From assembly GCF_019428685.1 (NCBI RefSeq), contig NZ_CP080096.1, forward strand, positions 1,984,001-2,048,000: a DNA stretch of 64,000 nt, given 5' to 3'. Source of the DNA: Paraburkholderia edwinii (lineage in GTDB: Bacteria > Pseudomonadota > Gammaproteobacteria > Burkholderiales > Burkholderiaceae). The position numbers and the translations under genes were made by a program. This document shows, piece by piece, positions 26,694-35,595 of the stretch. Positions within the stretch are counted from its first letter, which is position 1, and every line of letters starts with the position of its first letter. The notes beneath the pieces are model-generated. The model saw only the letters and a list, made by a program, of their open reading frames with translations, ran no database searches and was not told where the DNA came from.

Positions 26694-27701
26694 ATGAAAC
26701 TGAACCGCGTGATCAGCACGGTCGAAGTCCATACCGCGGGCGAGCCGTTTCGCATCGTGACCAGCGGTCTGCCGAAAATTCCGGGCAAAACCATCGTCGA
26801 GCGGCGCGCGTGGCTCAAGGAGCACGCGGACCCTCTGCGCCGCGCGCTGATCTTCGAGCCGCGCGGCCACGCCGATATGTACGGCGGGTATCTGACCGAT
26901 GCGGTCAGCGAGGGCGCCGACTTCGGCATCATCTTCGTTCACAACGAGGGGTATAGCGACCATTGCGGGCACGGCGTGATTGCGCTCGCGACGGCAGCCG
27001 TATCGCTCGGCTGGGTCGAGCGGACCGAGCCGGAGACGCGCGTGGGCATCGATGCGCCGTGCGGGTTTATCGAGGCGTTCGTCAAATGGGACGGCACGCA
27101 TGCGGGCAGCGTGCGCTTCGTCAATGTGCCGTCGTTTATCTGGGCGCGCGATGTCGTCGTGCAGACGCCGGGTTTCGGCGAGGTGCGCGGCGATATTGCG
27201 TTCGGCGGCGCGTTCTACTTTTACACGTCGGGCGCGCCGTTCGAGCTGGCGGTGCGCGAATCGGATATTGACCGGTTGATCCGCTTCGGCGCCGAAGTGA
27301 AGCGCGCGGCCAACGACGCGTTCAAGGTTCAGCATCCGCACATTCCCGAAATCAACCACGTGTACGGCACGATCATCGATAACGCGCCGCGCCACGCGGG
27401 CTCGACGCAGGCGAACTGCTGCGTATTCGCGGACCGCGAGGTCGACCGGTCGCCGACGGGGTCCGGCACGGCGGGGCGGGTCGCGCAACTCTATCTGCGC
27501 GGGCAGTTGAAGATGGGCGAGACGCTCGTCAACGAATCGGTGATCGGCACGATCTTTCGCGGGCGTGTGCTGCGCGAAACGAAGCTTGATCGCTTCGATG
27601 CGGTGATTCCCGAGATCGAGGGCGAGGCCTACATTTGCGGGTTCGCGAACTGGATTGTCGATGAGCGCGATCCGTTGTCGTATGGGTTTCTGGTGCGCTG
27701 A
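26694..27701 (+). CDS. lhpH: trans-3-hydroxy-L-proline dehydratase (proline racemase family)
   Basis: A 335-residue protein of the proline racemase family. The two catalytic positions distinguish its members: racemases and 4-hydroxyproline epimerases have Cys/Cys (or Ser/Cys), while trans-3-hydroxyproline dehydratases have a Thr at the second site. Here the first is Cys91 in HCGHGVIAL and the second is Thr255 in DRSPTGSGTAGR. It should therefore dehydrate trans-3-hydroxy-L-proline to delta-1-pyrroline-2-carboxylate. The next gene encodes the reductase for that product. It is cytoplasmic; the start ATG is at 26694. The symbol follows the Lhp naming of such pathways. Confidence 0.85.
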   Translation: MKLNRVISTVEVHTAGEPFRIVTSGLPKIPGKTIVERRAWLKEHADPLRRALIFEPRGHADMYGGYLTDAVSEGADFGIIFVHNEGYSDHCGHGVIALATAAVSLGWVERTEPETRVGIDAPCGFIEAFVKWDGTHAGSVRFVNVPSFIWARDVVVQTPGFGEVRGDIAFGGAFYFYTSGAPFELAVRESDIDRLIRFGAEVKRAANDAFKVQHPHIPEINHVYGTIIDNAPRHAGSTQANCCVFADREVDRSPTGSGTAGRVAQLYLRGQLKMGETLVNESVIGTIFRGRVLRETKLDRFDAVIPEIEGEAYICGFANWIVDERDPLSYGFLVR

Positions 27702-27779
27702 GTCGCGCGATTCGATCGCATCTCGAACCACCGACCTGAAATCGAACCGCCGACCTGACCTGACGGAGGCTTTATCGAT

Positions 27780-28799
27780 ATGCCGAACAGCCTGTCCACG
27801 CCGCTTTTCAACGGCGCCGAGACCGCGCGGCTCACGCCTTATCCGGCGCTCGTCGATGCGCTGGCCACTGCCGTGGTCGATTACACGGAGAAGCGCATCG
27901 CGAGCCCCGAGCGGCTTGTCGTGCCGCTCAACGACGGCGGCGTGCTGCTGTCGATGCCGGCGACCGCGGCGGACCTCGCGATCCACAAGCTCGTCAACGT
28001 GTGCCCGGGCAACCGCGAGCGCGGCTTGCCGACGATTCACGGCCAGGTGATGGCGATCGAGCCTGATACCGGCGAGACGCTGTTTATCCTCGATGGCCCG
28101 ACGGTGACGGGCCGCCGGACCGCCGCGATGACGATGCTCGGTGTGCGCACGCTCAGCCGCGCGTCGCCGCGCGATGTGCTGCTGATCGGCACCGGCACGC
28201 AGGCGGCGAACCACCTCGAGGCGTTGCGCGAGTTGTATCCCGAGGCGCTCGTGCGCGTGCGCGGCAGCTCGCCGGCGCGAGCGCATGCGTTCTGCGACGA
28301 GCACGCCGCAAGGCTGCAGACGAAGGCGGGAGCGCAGGGATCCCGGCTGCAGCCGGTCGAAGACACGACGGTGCCCGATTCGGTCGATCTCGTCATCACG
28401 CTGACGACGAGCCGCACGGCCGTCTACAACGAAGCGCCGCGCGCGGGGCGGCTCGTGGTTGGCGTCGGCGCGTTCAAGCCCGATATGGCGGAACTCGGCG
28501 CGCGGACGCTCTCCGGCAGCGCGCTGTTTGTTGACGATCCGGCCGGCGCGAAGCATGAAGCAGGGGATCTGATTCAGGCGGGCGTGGACTGGGCGAACGT
28601 GGCGGGGATTGTCGTTGCGCTGGGAGGCGCGGCGGATCGCGCGGCGCGCATCGCCCGCGTAGCGGCGACTGATGCGCCCACGGCCGGCGCCGCTGCGACT
28701 ACCGACGATGGCGCGCCGCGCGTCTTCAAGACCGTCGGCTGCGCGGCATGGGACCTGGCGGCGGGCCGCGTCGCCCGCGGGCTGCTGAAGGCGGCCTAG
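27780..28799 (+). CDS. lhpI: delta-1-pyrroline-2-carboxylate reductase (ornithine cyclodeaminase/mu-crystallin family)
   Basis: A 339-residue ornithine cyclodeaminase/mu-crystallin family enzyme. It has the substrate-domain block GGVLLSMPATAADLAIHKLV, the NAD(P)-binding glycine motif in DVLLIGTGTQAANHLEAL, and VVGVGAFKPDMAEL. Members paired with hydroxyproline dehydratases reduce delta-1-pyrroline-2-carboxylate to L-proline. The gene follows the dehydratase by 78 bp. An internal Ala-rich stretch near the C-terminus (AATDAPTAGAAATTDD) is longer than in relatives. Together the two genes convert trans-3-hydroxy-L-proline to L-proline. Confidence 0.85.
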   Translation: MPNSLSTPLFNGAETARLTPYPALVDALATAVVDYTEKRIASPERLVVPLNDGGVLLSMPATAADLAIHKLVNVCPGNRERGLPTIHGQVMAIEPDTGETLFILDGPTVTGRRTAAMTMLGVRTLSRASPRDVLLIGTGTQAANHLEALRELYPEALVRVRGSSPARAHAFCDEHAARLQTKAGAQGSRLQPVEDTTVPDSVDLVITLTTSRTAVYNEAPRAGRLVVGVGAFKPDMAELGARTLSGSALFVDDPAGAKHEAGDLIQAGVDWANVAGIVVALGGAADRAARIARVAATDAPTAGAAATTDDGAPRVFKTVGCAAWDLAAGRVARGLLKAA

Positions 28800-29104
28800 C
28801 GGCGCCTCGCGGCGGCCCGCCGTAGGCCTTCACGCATAGGCCTTCACTGATCCCACACCTTCGCGCACGACCGTTCACTATCCAGGCCTTGCCGCGCCCA
28901 ACGTGCAAACAACACGAAAACGTTGCAACATAGGCGTCTCACGAAAAACGCCGCGGTCAGATACCGGATACGGGCGCCGAACCGCGCTCCCATCTTCCCG
29001 GTCCGCCAGACCCGCATGAAGTCAATCCGGGCACAGGTACATCCGCCGCGTTTCTCGCTGATCCAGTTCTTCGACCGCTGCTTCTTACCTGGTGCGACCG
29101 CGCT
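28800..29104. other. 305-bp region upstream of zwf
   Basis: No gene is supported. It should hold the end of the hydroxyproline operon and the zwf promoter. I looked for a HexR-type palindrome, common before zwf, and did not find a convincing one. Confidence 0.4.
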
Positions 29105-30589
29105 ATGACGACTTCCCACGCTCCCGCTACGCCGGACCTTCCGCTCGACATGATCATTTTCGGCGGCGCCGGCGACCTGTCCGCCCGCAAGCTGCTGCCC
29201 GCGCTGTTTATGGCGCATTCGCACGGCAATCTGCCCGGCGACACGCGCATTCTCGCCATCGGCCGCCGCGACTGGACACGCGAACAGTATGTGAACTTCA
29301 TGGAAGAGCACTCGAAGCCGTTTATCGAGCGCAAGGCGCTCGATGCGGCCGCGTGGGACAAGTTCCTCGCGCTCTTCGACTACGTGCGCATCGACGTCGA
29401 CAACGCCGACGACTATGCGCGGCTCGCGCAGGCGTCGCGTCCGAACGCGCAGCGCATCTTTTATCTCGCGACCTCGCCCGAACTGTTCACGACGATCTGC
29501 GACAACCTCGCATCGCATTCGCTGATCGACAGCCACTCGCGCGTCGTGCTCGAAAAGCCGCTCGGCAACAATCTCGAATCGGCGCAGGCGATCAACAACG
29601 CGGTCGGCAAGCACTTCGAAGAACCGCAGATTTACCGGATCGATCACTACCTCGGCAAGGAGACCGTGCAGAACCTGATGGTGCTGCGCTTCGGCAATGC
29701 GATCTTCGGGCCGCTATGGCAGGCGCCGTATATCCGCAGCGTGCAGATCACGGTGGCCGAGACGGTCGGCGTGGGTAGCCGCGCGGGCTTCTACGACCAG
29801 ACCGGCGCGATGCGTGACATGGTGCAGAACCACTTGCTGCAGCTGCTGTGCATCGTCGCGATGGAGCCGCCGGTGTCGCTCGACCCGGACGCCGTACGCG
29901 ACGAAAAGCTCAAGGTGCTGCGCTCGCTGCGCCCGATGACCGCGGAAGATATTTCGCGCGACACCGTGCGCGGCCAGTACACGGCCGGCGCCGTCGGCGG
30001 CGAGCCGGTGAAGGGTTATCTCGAGGAAGATAACGTGCCGCAGGGCAGCCACGCCGAAACCTTCGTCGCCCTGCGCGCGCATATCAACAACTGGCGCTGG
30101 GCGCACGTGCCGTTCTTCCTGCGCACGGGCAAGCGGATGGCGAAGAAGGTGTCGGAGATCGTCATCGAGTTCGCGGATCTGCCGTTCTCGATCATGCCGA
30201 ATAGCCCGTGTGGTCCGCGCAGCTGCGGCAACCGGCTCGTCATCCAGCTGCAGCCGGCCGAGTCGATCCAGTTGCAGATGCTCGCGAAGGAGCCGGGCAG
30301 CGGCATGCGCACGCTGCCGGTCAATCTGAACCTCGACCTCGAGCAGGCGTTCACGGGACGGCGAGCGGAAGCGTATGAGCGTCTGTTGATCGATGTCGTG
30401 CGCGGGCGCCTCACGCACTTCATGCGCCGCGACGAACTCGAAGCCGCATGGGCGTGGGCCGATCCGATCATCGAAGGCTGGAAGCTCGCGGGCGACCGGC
30501 CGCGGCCCTACACGGCCGGTACGTTCGGGCCGGGCGCGTCGACTGCGCTGGTGACGCGCGAGAATATGGCCTGGGCGGAAGAGTCTTGA
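29105..30589 (+). CDS. zwf: Glucose-6-phosphate 1-dehydrogenase
   Basis: A 494-residue enzyme, the normal Zwf length. It oxidises glucose-6-phosphate to 6-phosphogluconolactone with NAD(P), feeding the Entner-Doudoroff and pentose phosphate routes. The coenzyme motif is [16 protein letters not shown] and the active-site signature is [26 protein letters not shown] and [15 protein letters not shown] are also typical. It stands alone here, without pgl, glk or edd. A GC-rich hairpin follows at 30605-30630. Confidence 0.97.
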   Translation: MTTSHAPATPDLPLDMIIFGGAGDLSARKLLPALFMAHSHGNLPGDTRILAIGRRDWTREQYVNFMEEHSKPFIERKALDAAAWDKFLALFDYVRIDVDNADDYARLAQASRPNAQRIFYLATSPELFTTICDNLASHSLIDSHSRVVLEKPLGNNLESAQAINNAVGKHFEEPQIYRIDHYLGKETVQNLMVLRFGNAIFGPLWQAPYIRSVQITVAETVGVGSRAGFYDQTGAMRDMVQNHLLQLLCIVAMEPPVSLDPDAVRDEKLKVLRSLRPMTAEDISRDTVRGQYTAGAVGGEPVKGYLEEDNVPQGSHAETFVALRAHINNWRWAHVPFFLRTGKRMAKKVSEIVIEFADLPFSIMPNSPCGPRSCGNRLVIQLQPAESIQLQMLAKEPGSGMRTLPVNLNLDLEQAFTGRRAEAYERLLIDVVRGRLTHFMRRDELEAAWAWADPIIEGWKLAGDRPRPYTAGTFGPGASTALVTRENMAWAEES

Positions 30590-30604
30590 GCGATTGAAAG
30601 AGAA

Positions 30605-30630
30605 AGGCCGAGCCCCGGTGGGCTTGGCCT
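30605..30630 (+). terminator. Hairpin after zwf, probable terminator
   Basis: AGGCC-G-AGCCC pairs with GGGCT-T-GGCCT around a 4-nt loop, 16 bp past the zwf stop. The stem is strong but no T-run follows, so it may be a factor-assisted terminator or an mRNA-stabilising end. Confidence 0.6.
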
Positions 30631-30659
30631 GCGTGGATGACCCTTGTGACGACGCGTTC

Positions 30660-30715
30660 TTAAGGTTGACAATAAAATCCTTAAAGTTGACAATTAAGTC
30701 GCTTAAGGTTGTCAA
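30660..30715 (+). promoter_or_regulatory. Three direct repeats with embedded promoter before the HTH-HATPase-STAS gene
   Basis: The sequence TTAAGGTTGACAAT (30660), TTAAAGTTGACAAT (30681) and TTAAGGTTGTCAA (30703) occurs three times in the same direction at 21 and 22 bp spacing, two helical turns. The first holds a perfect -35 hexamer TTGACA (30666-30671). With a 17-bp spacer the second repeat supplies GACAAT as a -10-like hexamer. The third ends 11 bp before the GTG start. An array on one DNA face suggests cooperative binding, possibly autoregulation by the downstream HTH protein. Confidence 0.7.
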
Positions 30716-30726
30716 AGAGGCGCGCA

Positions 30727-31773
30727 GTGAATACGAGAATCCGTCCACAAGGCGAGCAGGTCCGCGGTTTCCTGCTCGAACATATTGAATCGCATCAGGG
30801 CGACGTCGTCGCGCTCACCGCAGATCACTTCTCGATCAGTCGCCAGGCTGTGAACAAGCACCTGCTTGTACTGCGCGAGCAAGGCGCGATTGTCAAAGAA
30901 GGCAATACGAGGGATGCGCGCTACAGGCTTGTCCCTCTCGCCACTGAGAGCTTCCGGTTTCCGTTGACGGGTGAACTCGAAGAAAACGTGATCTGGAGCG
31001 AAGTCGTCAGGCCCTTGATCGAACCGCTTCCAGCCAACGTGCTCAATATATGGCACCACGGCTTCACGGAAATCTTTAATAACGCGATCGACCATTCAAA
31101 CGGGACCACGGTTCTGGTGAAAATCACGCGAACCGCGGTATCCACGGAAATCATGGTTTCGGATGATGGTGTCGGGATCTTCAGAAAGATTCAGGCCGAA
31201 TTGAATCTGCTCGACGAGCGCCATGCAATCTTCGAATTGGCAAAAGGCAAACTGACCACCGATCCCCAGAATCACTCGGGGGAGGGGATCTTTTTCACCT
31301 CGCGCATGTTCGACCAGTTCGGGATTCTCTCGGGCGCACTTTATTTCGATCACCATAAGGATTCGTCGGAAGACGTGGTAATGGAACGTGAGGTCGCTGC
31401 GGGCGGTACGTCTGTTTTTATGACGTTGAGCAATCGTGCGGCACACACAACCAAAGAAATTTTCGACGAATACACCGAAAACGAGGACTACACGTTCGAC
31501 CGAACTGTCGTGCCGGTCGATCTCGCTAAATACGGCGTGGACGAATTGATTTCGCGGTCGCAGGCAAAACGATTACTTGCACGCCTCGACCTGTTTAAAA
31601 GAGTGGTGTTGGATTTCCGGAACGTCGACATGATTGGCCAAGCGTTTGCGGATCAGATCTTTCGCGTCTTCGCGAACGAGCATCCGGAAATAGAATTATT
31701 GGCGACCAATACGAGCGTGGCCGTACAGCAGATGATCTCTCGCGCTCGCGCGCAGCGCGAAGCGGCTCAGTGA
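30727..31773 (+). CDS. Winged-HTH / GHKL ATPase / STAS-like (DUF4325) signalling protein
   Basis: A 348-residue single protein with three parts. An N-terminal winged HTH (about 8-65: DHFSISRQAVNKHLLVLREQ). A GHKL ATPase domain of the RsbW type (about 100-225) with the N-box GFTEIFNNAIDHS and VSDDGVGIF, then HSGEGIFFTSRMF. A C-terminal STAS-like DUF4325 domain (FKRVVLDFRNVDMIGQAFAD). It thus joins DNA binding, an anti-sigma-kinase-type ATPase and an anti-anti-sigma-type domain, with no separate partner. The GTG at 30727 follows AAGAGG at 7 bp; a TTG six codons earlier is weaker. Base composition is clearly lower in G/C than neighbouring genes, suggesting transfer. Confidence 0.8.
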   Translation: MNTRIRPQGEQVRGFLLEHIESHQGDVVALTADHFSISRQAVNKHLLVLREQGAIVKEGNTRDARYRLVPLATESFRFPLTGELEENVIWSEVVRPLIEPLPANVLNIWHHGFTEIFNNAIDHSNGTTVLVKITRTAVSTEIMVSDDGVGIFRKIQAELNLLDERHAIFELAKGKLTTDPQNHSGEGIFFTSRMFDQFGILSGALYFDHHKDSSEDVVMEREVAAGGTSVFMTLSNRAAHTTKEIFDEYTENEDYTFDRTVVPVDLAKYGVDELISRSQAKRLLARLDLFKRVVLDFRNVDMIGQAFADQIFRVFANEHPEIELLATNTSVAVQQMISRARAQREAAQ

Positions 31774-31875
31774 TGTTTGGCGCGAGGTAGCTCCGTTCGA
31801 CAAACGAGGCTACCCCGCAAGACCTTCAAATCGAGCTTACGGTTTTTTAGGTCAAGCGCTTCTCACGCCCGCTGG

Positions 31876-32835
31876 TCACGCCGTATGCAACCCCCCACGC
31901 ATCAACTCCCGCACGCGCGACATATCGGCCTCGACATGTCCCGCGTGCTCGAACAGCTCCGCAAGCCAGTCGACGAACGCGCGCACGCGCGGCGACACGC
32001 GCCGTCCCTTCACGTAAGCGATCGAGACGGTGGTCGGCACCGGTCGCCACTCCGGCAGCACCTCGCGCAGCATGCCGGCATCGAGCCACTGCTGCGCGGC
32101 GATCCGGGCCGGCTGGATCAGCCCGAGGCCTTGCAGGCCGCAGGTCAAACAGGCCTGCTCGTCGTTGACGTTGACGAAACCGTCGACCTTCACCGCGAGC
32201 GGCTTGCCGTCCACTTCGAAATCGAAGCTGGCCGAGCGCTCGCTCTGGCGCGCCGTGAAGTTCACCGCGACGTGCCGCGTGAGATCGTCGAGCGTTTCCG
32301 GCTCGCCGAAGCGTTCGAGATACGCCGGGCTTGCGCATGTCACATGCTCGAGCGTGCCAAGACGCCGCGCCGCCAGCCCCGAGTCGGGCAGCGCGCCGAG
32401 CTGGATGCTGCAATCGACGGCCTCGCCGACCAGATCCACCGCGCGGTTGCTCACGCCGATCGACAGCTCGATGTTCGGAAAGCGCGCATGGAAATCGTCG
32501 AGCGCGGGCAGCACGAGCGCGGTCGCGACCGCGCCCGGCATCTCGACGCGCAGCCGTCCGCTCGGGTTCGCGTCCGTCTGCCGCAGACTCGCCTCCATTT
32601 CGTCGATGTCCGCGAGAATCTGTGCGCAGCGCTCGTAGTACGCGGCGCCTTCCGGTGTCAGGCTCAGACGCCGCGTCGTGCGGACCAGCAACGCGGTGCC
32701 GAGCAAGGCTTCGAGGTTCTGCATGATCGTCGTGGCGGTGGCGCGCGGCATGTTCAACGACTCTGCGGCGCGCGTGAAGCTATTCGTATCGACGATCCTG
32801 ATAAAAGTGCGCATGGCCTGAATACGGTCAATCAC
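31876..32835 (-). CDS. LysR-family transcriptional regulator
   Basis: A 319-residue LysR regulator of the AaeR/CrgA-like group. The HTH has IQAMRTFIRIVDTNSFTRAA and NMPRATATTIMQNLEALLG, followed by RRLSLTPEGAAYYERC. The effector domain includes GRLRVEMPGAVATALVLPAL. The start is GTG at 32835 with AAAGGAG 9 bp upstream; an open extension to 32937 has no homology. The nearest target candidates are the AraC gene 668 bp away on the other side or its own promoter; no operon points to a substrate. Confidence 0.9.
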   Translation of the reverse strand: MIDRIQAMRTFIRIVDTNSFTRAAESLNMPRATATTIMQNLEALLGTALLVRTTRRLSLTPEGAAYYERCAQILADIDEMEASLRQTDANPSGRLRVEMPGAVATALVLPALDDFHARFPNIELSIGVSNRAVDLVGEAVDCSIQLGALPDSGLAARRLGTLEHVTCASPAYLERFGEPETLDDLTRHVAVNFTARQSERSASFDFEVDGKPLAVKVDGFVNVNDEQACLTCGLQGLGLIQPARIAAQQWLDAGMLREVLPEWRPVPTTVSIAYVKGRRVSPRVRAFVDWLAELFEHAGHVEADMSRVRELMRGGLHTA

Positions 32836-33503
32836 AGTGACTTCTCCTTTGTCCGGCGTACAGCCAAGAGAGCAACCTGATAAAACATGCAGCAACGACG
32901 AGCGGCCGACACGCCTCTCGAAAAGGCACGTCGGCACTGCGGGGCGAAACCAGGGTTACGCCGCTGAACTGCGCGCGGCGGTTAATTGGCGGTTAATTGG
33001 CGGTTAAGGGGCGTGATGGCGAAACTGGGTACTGCCGCCCGTCGTGGTCATGGGGATTCCTGCAAGAGAGGCCTTGCAGCCGCGGCTTTCAATTGCCGGC
33101 AGGCTTGTTTCATTCAGGTCGGGCGCGTTTCCGGCAGCGGCATCGGAGCGGGCGTAGCGGAGTACGCAATCGGCACGGTGAACGCGGCCTGACATGAATA
33201 AAAGCGTGAATGGAAGCGTGCTCTGAAGCTCCCATCAAAGGTCTCTCGTCAGGGTTCCTATAGTAAGGAGCGCCGGCATCTCAGGGAATACCTGAATGTC
33301 TTGAAGATTTGCCTATTCCTCGCGCCGTTGCACTAAACAACGCATTTGGTGCTAGATTTCAAGCCTTATTCTGTTGCGCGCGAGAGTCGTGCCGGCGGCC
33401 GGTCCGAGATTCGTGCCGGCTCGCGGTTCAGACCCGGTCCAGGCCCGGTTCGCACCCCGTCCTCGCCATTTCGCCGCAACGCCGTTTCATCTCAGGTATC
33501 ACG
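32836..33503. promoter_or_regulatory. 668-bp divergent intergenic region between LysR and AraC genes
   Basis: No gene is supported. Short frames around 32986-33192 lack ribosome sites. The region contains a tandem repeat at 32977-33007 and a small palindrome, CAGG-GAATA-CCTG, at 33282-33294. It should hold both divergent promoters. Confidence 0.45.
32977..33007. repeat. 11-bp tandem repeat (GGCGGTTAATT), 2.8 copies
   Basis: Two full copies and one nine-base partial copy of GGCGGTTAATT lie 142 bp before the LysR start. The 11-bp period is close to one helical turn, so the GTTAA cores face the same side of the DNA. It may be a protein-binding array or slippage sequence. Confidence 0.6.
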
Positions 33504-34535
33504 ATGACCTTCGTTCACGATCAGCCCGATGTTCTTCCCGCAGTTCTCCCTGCCGCTCTCCCGGCGGTTCCCGGTCCGCTCGCGGAGCCGCGTCCGGTCA
33601 GCCGCGCGCAGCGGCATATGGTCGAGCTGTTCGACCGCCTCGCACCGACCGACGGCTTCACGTATTCGTGTGTCAATGGCGTGAAGCTGATGCGCGCCAG
33701 CCGGCCGATGCCGCGCCATCCGGTGATGTACGAACCGAGCATTCTGATCGTCTGCCAGGGGCGCAAGCGCGGCTTTCTCGGCGGCCAGTCGTACGTGTAC
33801 GACGCGCAGCAATATCTCGTGCTGTCGGTACCGCTGCCGCTGGAATGCGAAACGGAGGCGAGCGTCGAGGAGCCGTTTCTCGGCATTGCGATCAATGTCG
33901 ATCTCGCCATGGTCGCCGAACTGCTGATGCTGCTCGAAGAGAGCCGCTCCGACACGCACGAAGCGCCGCGCAGCATCTATTCGACGCCGCTCGACCCGGC
34001 GCTCTGCGATGCGGTCGAGCGTCTGCTCGAAGCGCTTGCGGCGCCGCTCGACGCGCGCGTGCTCGCGCCGTCGATCGTGCGCGAGATCTGCTACCGCGTG
34101 CTGACCGGCGTGCAAGGCCATGCGATTCGCGCGGCGCTCACGCATCAGCAGCACTTCGGGCGGATCGCGAAGGCGCTGCGGCGGATTCATAGCGACTACG
34201 ACCGCGCGCTCGACGTCGATACGCTCGCGCGCGAAGCGGGCATGAGTCTCGCGGTGTTTCATGCGCAGTTCAAGATCGTGACGTCGACGTCGCCGATGCA
34301 ATACGTGAAGGCGACGCGTCTGCATCAGGCGCGTCTGCTGATGATGCAGGACGGCGTCAATGCGAGCGTCGCGGCCGCGCGCGTCGGCTATGAAAGCGCG
34401 TCGCAGTTCAGCCGCGAATTCAAGCGCTTTTTTGGCCTCACGCCGACCGACGAAGTACGGCGCATGCGCGGCGCGCTTGAAGCGCCGCCGGTCAGCATCG
34501 CACCGCCGCCTCGGCATCTGGTCGAGGCGCGCTGA
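33504..34535 (+). CDS. AraC-family transcriptional regulator with AraC_N domain
   Basis: A 343-residue regulator. The N-terminal AraC_N-type domain has PVMYEPSILIVCQGRKRGFL and QQYLVLSVPLPLECET. The C-terminal double HTH has LDVDTLAREAGMSLAVFHAQFK and VAAARVGYESASQFSREFKRFFG. This group often controls neighbouring oxidoreductase or exporter genes, but here only small single-domain proteins follow. The ATG at 33504 is preferred; an upstream frame is Arg/Pro-rich and not homologous. A strong hairpin follows at 34569-34607. Confidence 0.9.
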   Translation: MTFVHDQPDVLPAVLPAALPAVPGPLAEPRPVSRAQRHMVELFDRLAPTDGFTYSCVNGVKLMRASRPMPRHPVMYEPSILIVCQGRKRGFLGGQSYVYDAQQYLVLSVPLPLECETEASVEEPFLGIAINVDLAMVAELLMLLEESRSDTHEAPRSIYSTPLDPALCDAVERLLEALAAPLDARVLAPSIVREICYRVLTGVQGHAIRAALTHQQHFGRIAKALRRIHSDYDRALDVDTLAREAGMSLAVFHAQFKIVTSTSPMQYVKATRLHQARLLMMQDGVNASVAAARVGYESASQFSREFKRFFGLTPTDEVRRMRGALEAPPVSIAPPPRHLVEAR

Positions 34536-34568
34536 GTTTCCAGGGAATTTACTGGGCATTGCCTGGGC

Positions 34569-34607
34569 GTGCGCGCGTGCATCGCGCGATGCGCCTCGCG
34601 CGCGCAC
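34569..34607 (+). terminator. GC-rich hairpin downstream of the AraC gene
   Basis: GTGCGCGCG pairs with CGCGCGCAC, and an inner palindrome GCATCGCGCGATGC sits in the loop, 33 bp after the AraC stop. There is no T-run. It probably ends or stabilises the transcript. Confidence 0.55.
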
Positions 34608-34734
34608 AAGGCTGGACGCTTGAGGCGGGTAATCGCTATACCAGCATGTCCGCTTGACTGGCTAAGCCCGCGCGGCTTTCATACGATGGTCTCTGCAGTC
34701 CCCATCCGCGTAGAGCACGAACCGGGAGAGACCG

Positions 34735-35061
34735 ATGAAACGCTTTCATATCGCACTGGCTGTCGCCAACCTCGAAGCCTCGATCGAAGACTACAGCCGC
34801 CGTCTCGGGCAAACGCCTGCAGCGGTCGTGCCAGGCCGCTACGCAATGTGGCGGACCGATCTGCTCAACTTCTCGATTAACGAGAACCCGCCGCGCGCGG
34901 GGCAACTGCGCCATGTCGGCTTCGAAGACGATGGCGCGGAGGGCTTTACGAGTACCGTCGATGTGAACGGTATCGAATGGGAGCAGTTTTCCGCGCGCGA
35001 ACAGGATCGCCGCATTGTCGAGATGTATGGCGTACCGGTGAGATCCGAAGGCGGCGCGTAA
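34735..35061 (+). CDS. VOC-superfamily (glyoxalase-like) protein
   Basis: A 108-residue VOC protein. The N-terminal MKRFHIALAVANLEASIEDY is the typical first beta-alpha unit with a metal-ligand His. Later FSINENPPRAGQLRHVGFED carries the second His and VEMYGVPV ends the fold. The size suggests one VOC domain acting as a dimer; the substrate cannot be told. The ATG has a GGGAGAG site. It precedes a small monooxygenase-like gene by 162 bp on the same strand. Confidence 0.8.
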   Translation: MKRFHIALAVANLEASIEDYSRRLGQTPAAVVPGRYAMWRTDLLNFSINENPPRAGQLRHVGFEDDGAEGFTSTVDVNGIEWEQFSAREQDRRIVEMYGVPVRSEGGA

Positions 35062-35223
35062 GAAAAGCGCGGAAAACACGTCGAAACACGCGCCGAAACA
35101 CGCGCAAAAGCCCGCTCATTGTGCACGCTCATTGCGCACACGTTGCCCGTCTCGCCGAAGCCGCACGCCACGCGCGACTATACTGGTTTGATCCCACGCA
35201 ACGTTCTCACACAGGAGGTGCAA

Positions 35224-35526
35224 ATGGTCAAACTCGCGCTATACGTTCGTCTCGAAGCAAAGCCCGGCAAGGAAAACGAGGTCGATCAGTTTCTACGTGG
35301 CGGCTTGCCGCTCGTCGAAGCGGAGCCGGGCACGATTGCATGGTTCGGCGTGCGGCTCGGCCCGTCGACGTTCGCGATTTTCGATGCTTTCAACGACGAA
35401 GCCGGCCGTAATGCGCATCTGTCCGGCAAGGTCGCGGCCGCGCTGATGGAACGCGCCGGCGACCTGCTCGCCGAACCGCCGAAAATCGAAAAGATCGACG
35501 TGCTCGCGGCCAAGCTGCCACATTGA
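35224..35526 (+). CDS. Antibiotic-biosynthesis-monooxygenase (ABM) domain protein
   Basis: A 100-residue protein starting MVKLALYVRLEAKPGKENEV, the usual opening of ABM-domain (YgiN-like) ferredoxin-like proteins, with FAIFDAFNDEAGRNAHLSGK near the middle. Such proteins act as quinol or small-aromatic monooxygenases without cofactor, often as dimers. The ATG at 35224 has a strong AGGAGGT site, which excludes an upstream in-frame start at 35119. Its role here is unknown. Confidence 0.85.
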   Translation: MVKLALYVRLEAKPGKENEVDQFLRGGLPLVEAEPGTIAWFGVRLGPSTFAIFDAFNDEAGRNAHLSGKVAAALMERAGDLLAEPPKIEKIDVLAAKLPH

Positions 35527-35595
35527 AAGCGCGACAAGTAAGCGCGGCCAATAAGCGCGAGCGACCAACAAGCGTAACCGGCAAAACACCAACGC

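Noticed and set aside
26694..27701. Proline racemase
   Set aside because: The second catalytic position is Thr255 and not Cys, and the adjacent reductase fits the dehydratase pathway.
26637..28556. A 639-codon minus-strand frame over the hydroxyproline genes
   Set aside because: It is an Arg-rich shadow of two well-defined genes, with no ribosome site.
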